Assembly: GCA_937895975.1 (NCBI GenBank)
Contig: CALBLG010000175.1
Span: 1 to 6,847, forward strand
Source: an uncultured Slackia sp.
GTDB lineage: Bacteria; Actinomycetota; Coriobacteriia; Coriobacteriales; Eggerthellaceae
Direction of reading: 5' to 3'
DNA length: 6,847 nt
Shown here: positions 5,761 to 6,847 of the stretch, one piece after another
Numbering within the stretch: position 1 is the stretch's first letter
Layout of the letters: each line of letters starts with the position of its first letter
Program-made: the position numbers and the translations under genes
The notes under the pieces: generated by a model
What the model saw: only the letters and a program-made list of their open reading frames with translations
What the model was told of the DNA's origin: nothing
The model's database searches: none

Positions 5761-6786
5761 ATGGCTGATGAAACGGTGCTTTTAGGTCATGGCTCCGGCG
5801 GAACCATGATGAAGCGCATTATCGATGACGTGTTCGCCGCTACGTACGGCTCCGAAGAGCTGGCCCAGGGCAACGATGCCGCTTTGCTGCCCGCGCCCGC
5901 TCCCGGCGAGCGCCTGGCGTTTTCCACCGATACGTTCGTGGTAACGCCGCACTTCTTCCCCGGCGGCAATATCGGCCGCCTGGCCGTGTGCGGCACGGTG
6001 AACGACGTGGCCACAAGCGGCGCCAAGGTGAAATATCTGTCGGTCGCCATGGTGCTTGAAGAAGGTTTCCCCATGGATGACCTGCGACGCATTTGCGAAA
6101 CCATTCGCGACGTGGCCAACGAGGCGGGCGTGCATGTGGTGACGGGCGACACGAAGGTCGTGAATCGCGGCCACGGGGATGGCATTTACATCAACACCGC
6201 CGGCGTTGGCCTGGTGCCTGCGGGCGTGGACCTTTCGGGCGCGCACTGCCAACCGGGTGACGTCATTTTGCTTTCCGGCACGCTGGGCGACCATGGCATT
6301 TGCATCATGAGCCAGCGCGAAAGCCTGTCGTTCACCGCGCCCATCGAAAGCGACGCCGCCCCGCTGAACGGGCTCATCGCCGATGTGCTGGCCGCCGCCC
6401 CCGACGTGCGCTGCTTCCGCGACCCCACCCGAGGCGGCCTGGCTTCCACGCTGAACGAGTTGGGCGCGCAAAGCGGCGTGGACATGGTGGTTGCCGAAGA
6501 CGACGTGCCCGTGAAAGATATTGTGCGCGGCGCATGCGACATGCTGGGCTATGACGTGTTTCAGGTTGCCAACGAGGGCAAGATGGTCTGCATTGTGCCC
6601 GCCGACCAGGCGCAGGCCGCGCTTGCCGCCATGCAGGCCAACAAATACGGCACCGACGCGGCCATCATCGGCCACGTGGAGGCAGCCGACGACACCCGCG
6701 GCCCGAAGGTGTTCCTGGAAACCGGCTTCGGCACGCGCCGCATCCTGGACATGCTCGTCGGCGAGCAGCTGCCGCGCATTTGCTAG
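5761..6786 (+). CDS. hypE: Carbamoyl dehydratase HypE, [NiFe]-hydrogenase maturation
   Basis: HypE accepts a carbamoyl group from HypF on its C-terminal cysteine and dehydrates it, using ATP, to a thiocyanate. This gives the CN ligand passed to the HypC-HypD complex. The 341 residues match the PurM/AIR-synthase-like family. The glycine-rich N-terminal GHGSGG is at 9-14. The ATP-binding region STDTFVV through GGNIGRLAVCGTVNDVATSGA spans 55-88. TGDTKVV is at 128-134, and RDPTRGGLAS at 220-229 lies in the second domain. The protein ends in PRIC, so the essential terminal Cys341 is intact. Unlike hypF, hypC and hypD, it is set apart by a 300-base gap and may have its own promoter and nickel control. 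No downstream gene is visible before the window ends. Confidence 0.98.
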   Translation: MADETVLLGHGSGGTMMKRIIDDVFAATYGSEELAQGNDAALLPAPAPGERLAFSTDTFVVTPHFFPGGNIGRLAVCGTVNDVATSGAKVKYLSVAMVLEEGFPMDDLRRICETIRDVANEAGVHVVTGDTKVVNRGHGDGIYINTAGVGLVPAGVDLSGAHCQPGDVILLSGTLGDHGICIMSQRESLSFTAPIESDAAPLNGLIADVLAAAPDVRCFRDPTRGGLASTLNELGAQSGVDMVVAEDDVPVKDIVRGACDMLGYDVFQVANEGKMVCIVPADQAQAALAAMQANKYGTDAAIIGHVEAADDTRGPKVFLETGFGTRRILDMLVGEQLPRIC

Positions 6787-6803
6787 GCAGGGTGGAGCCA
6801 AAA

Positions 6804-6846
6804 GTCCCCAGGGGTTGGGACGATTTCCCCGGAGGCAAGTGTCCCA
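6804..6846. repeat. Overlapping inverted repeats after hypE
   Basis: GTCCC (6804-6808) can pair with GGGAC (6817-6821). The same TGGGAC (6816-6821) can instead pair with GTCCCA (6841-6846), so the two hairpins are mutually exclusive. CCCC/GGGG (6806-6809, 6811-6814) is nested inside the first. No T-run is visible before the window ends. It may be a 3' structure of the hypE transcript or the edge of an interspersed repeat. Confidence 0.4.
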
Positions 6847-6847
6847 C

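Noticed and set aside
5782..6801. Minus-strand open frame of 339 codons opposite hypE
   Set aside because: It mirrors hypE almost exactly, shows no motif, and the sense frame has every HypE signature including the terminal PRIC.

Overview
The window is high-GC, Gram-positive-looking DNA holding a nickel regulator and most of a [NiFe]-hydrogenase maturation (hyp) cluster. Codon third positions are strongly G/C, and the protein style (Ala/Asp/Glu-rich, dense operon, purine-rich Shine-Dalgarno sites) would fit an anaerobic actinobacterium such as the Eggerthellaceae/Coriobacteriia. That placement is an impression from composition and protein style, not a database result.

Layout: bases 1-157 hold no gene that I can support, but contain an imperfect repeat with internal dyads (72-131). 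A minus-strand gene (158-604) encodes an unrecognised 148-residue alpha/beta protein. A divergent control region (605-785) separates it from a rightward gene run: a small helical acidic protein of unknown function (786-1040), the nickel-responsive regulator nikR (1044-1571), hypF (1587-4103), hypC (4120-4371) and hypD (4381-5460). These genes lie 3-16 bases apart and look like one operon. A 300-base gap (5461-5760) follows, with no credible gene. It contains a large composite palindrome (5473-5609), a small perfect hairpin (5680-5696) and a dyad resembling a NikR operator (5707-5733). hypE (5761-6786) comes next, and the window ends in another small set of inverted repeats (6804-6846).

How the genes work together: HypF makes a carbamoyl group from carbamoyl phosphate and passes it to the C-terminal cysteine of HypE, which dehydrates it to a cyanide ligand. 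HypC and HypD form the scaffold on which the Fe(CN)2CO unit is built before delivery to the hydrogenase large subunit. All four proteins keep the key residues visible in their families. NikR links the cluster to nickel supply. HypA, HypB, the hydrogenase subunits and a nickel transporter are not in the window.

The main points for a second look are the roughly 137-base branched palindrome between hypD and hypE, two NikR-operator-like dyads placed at the two non-coding control regions, a histidine-rich tail on NikR, and the unknown small protein that heads the operon.
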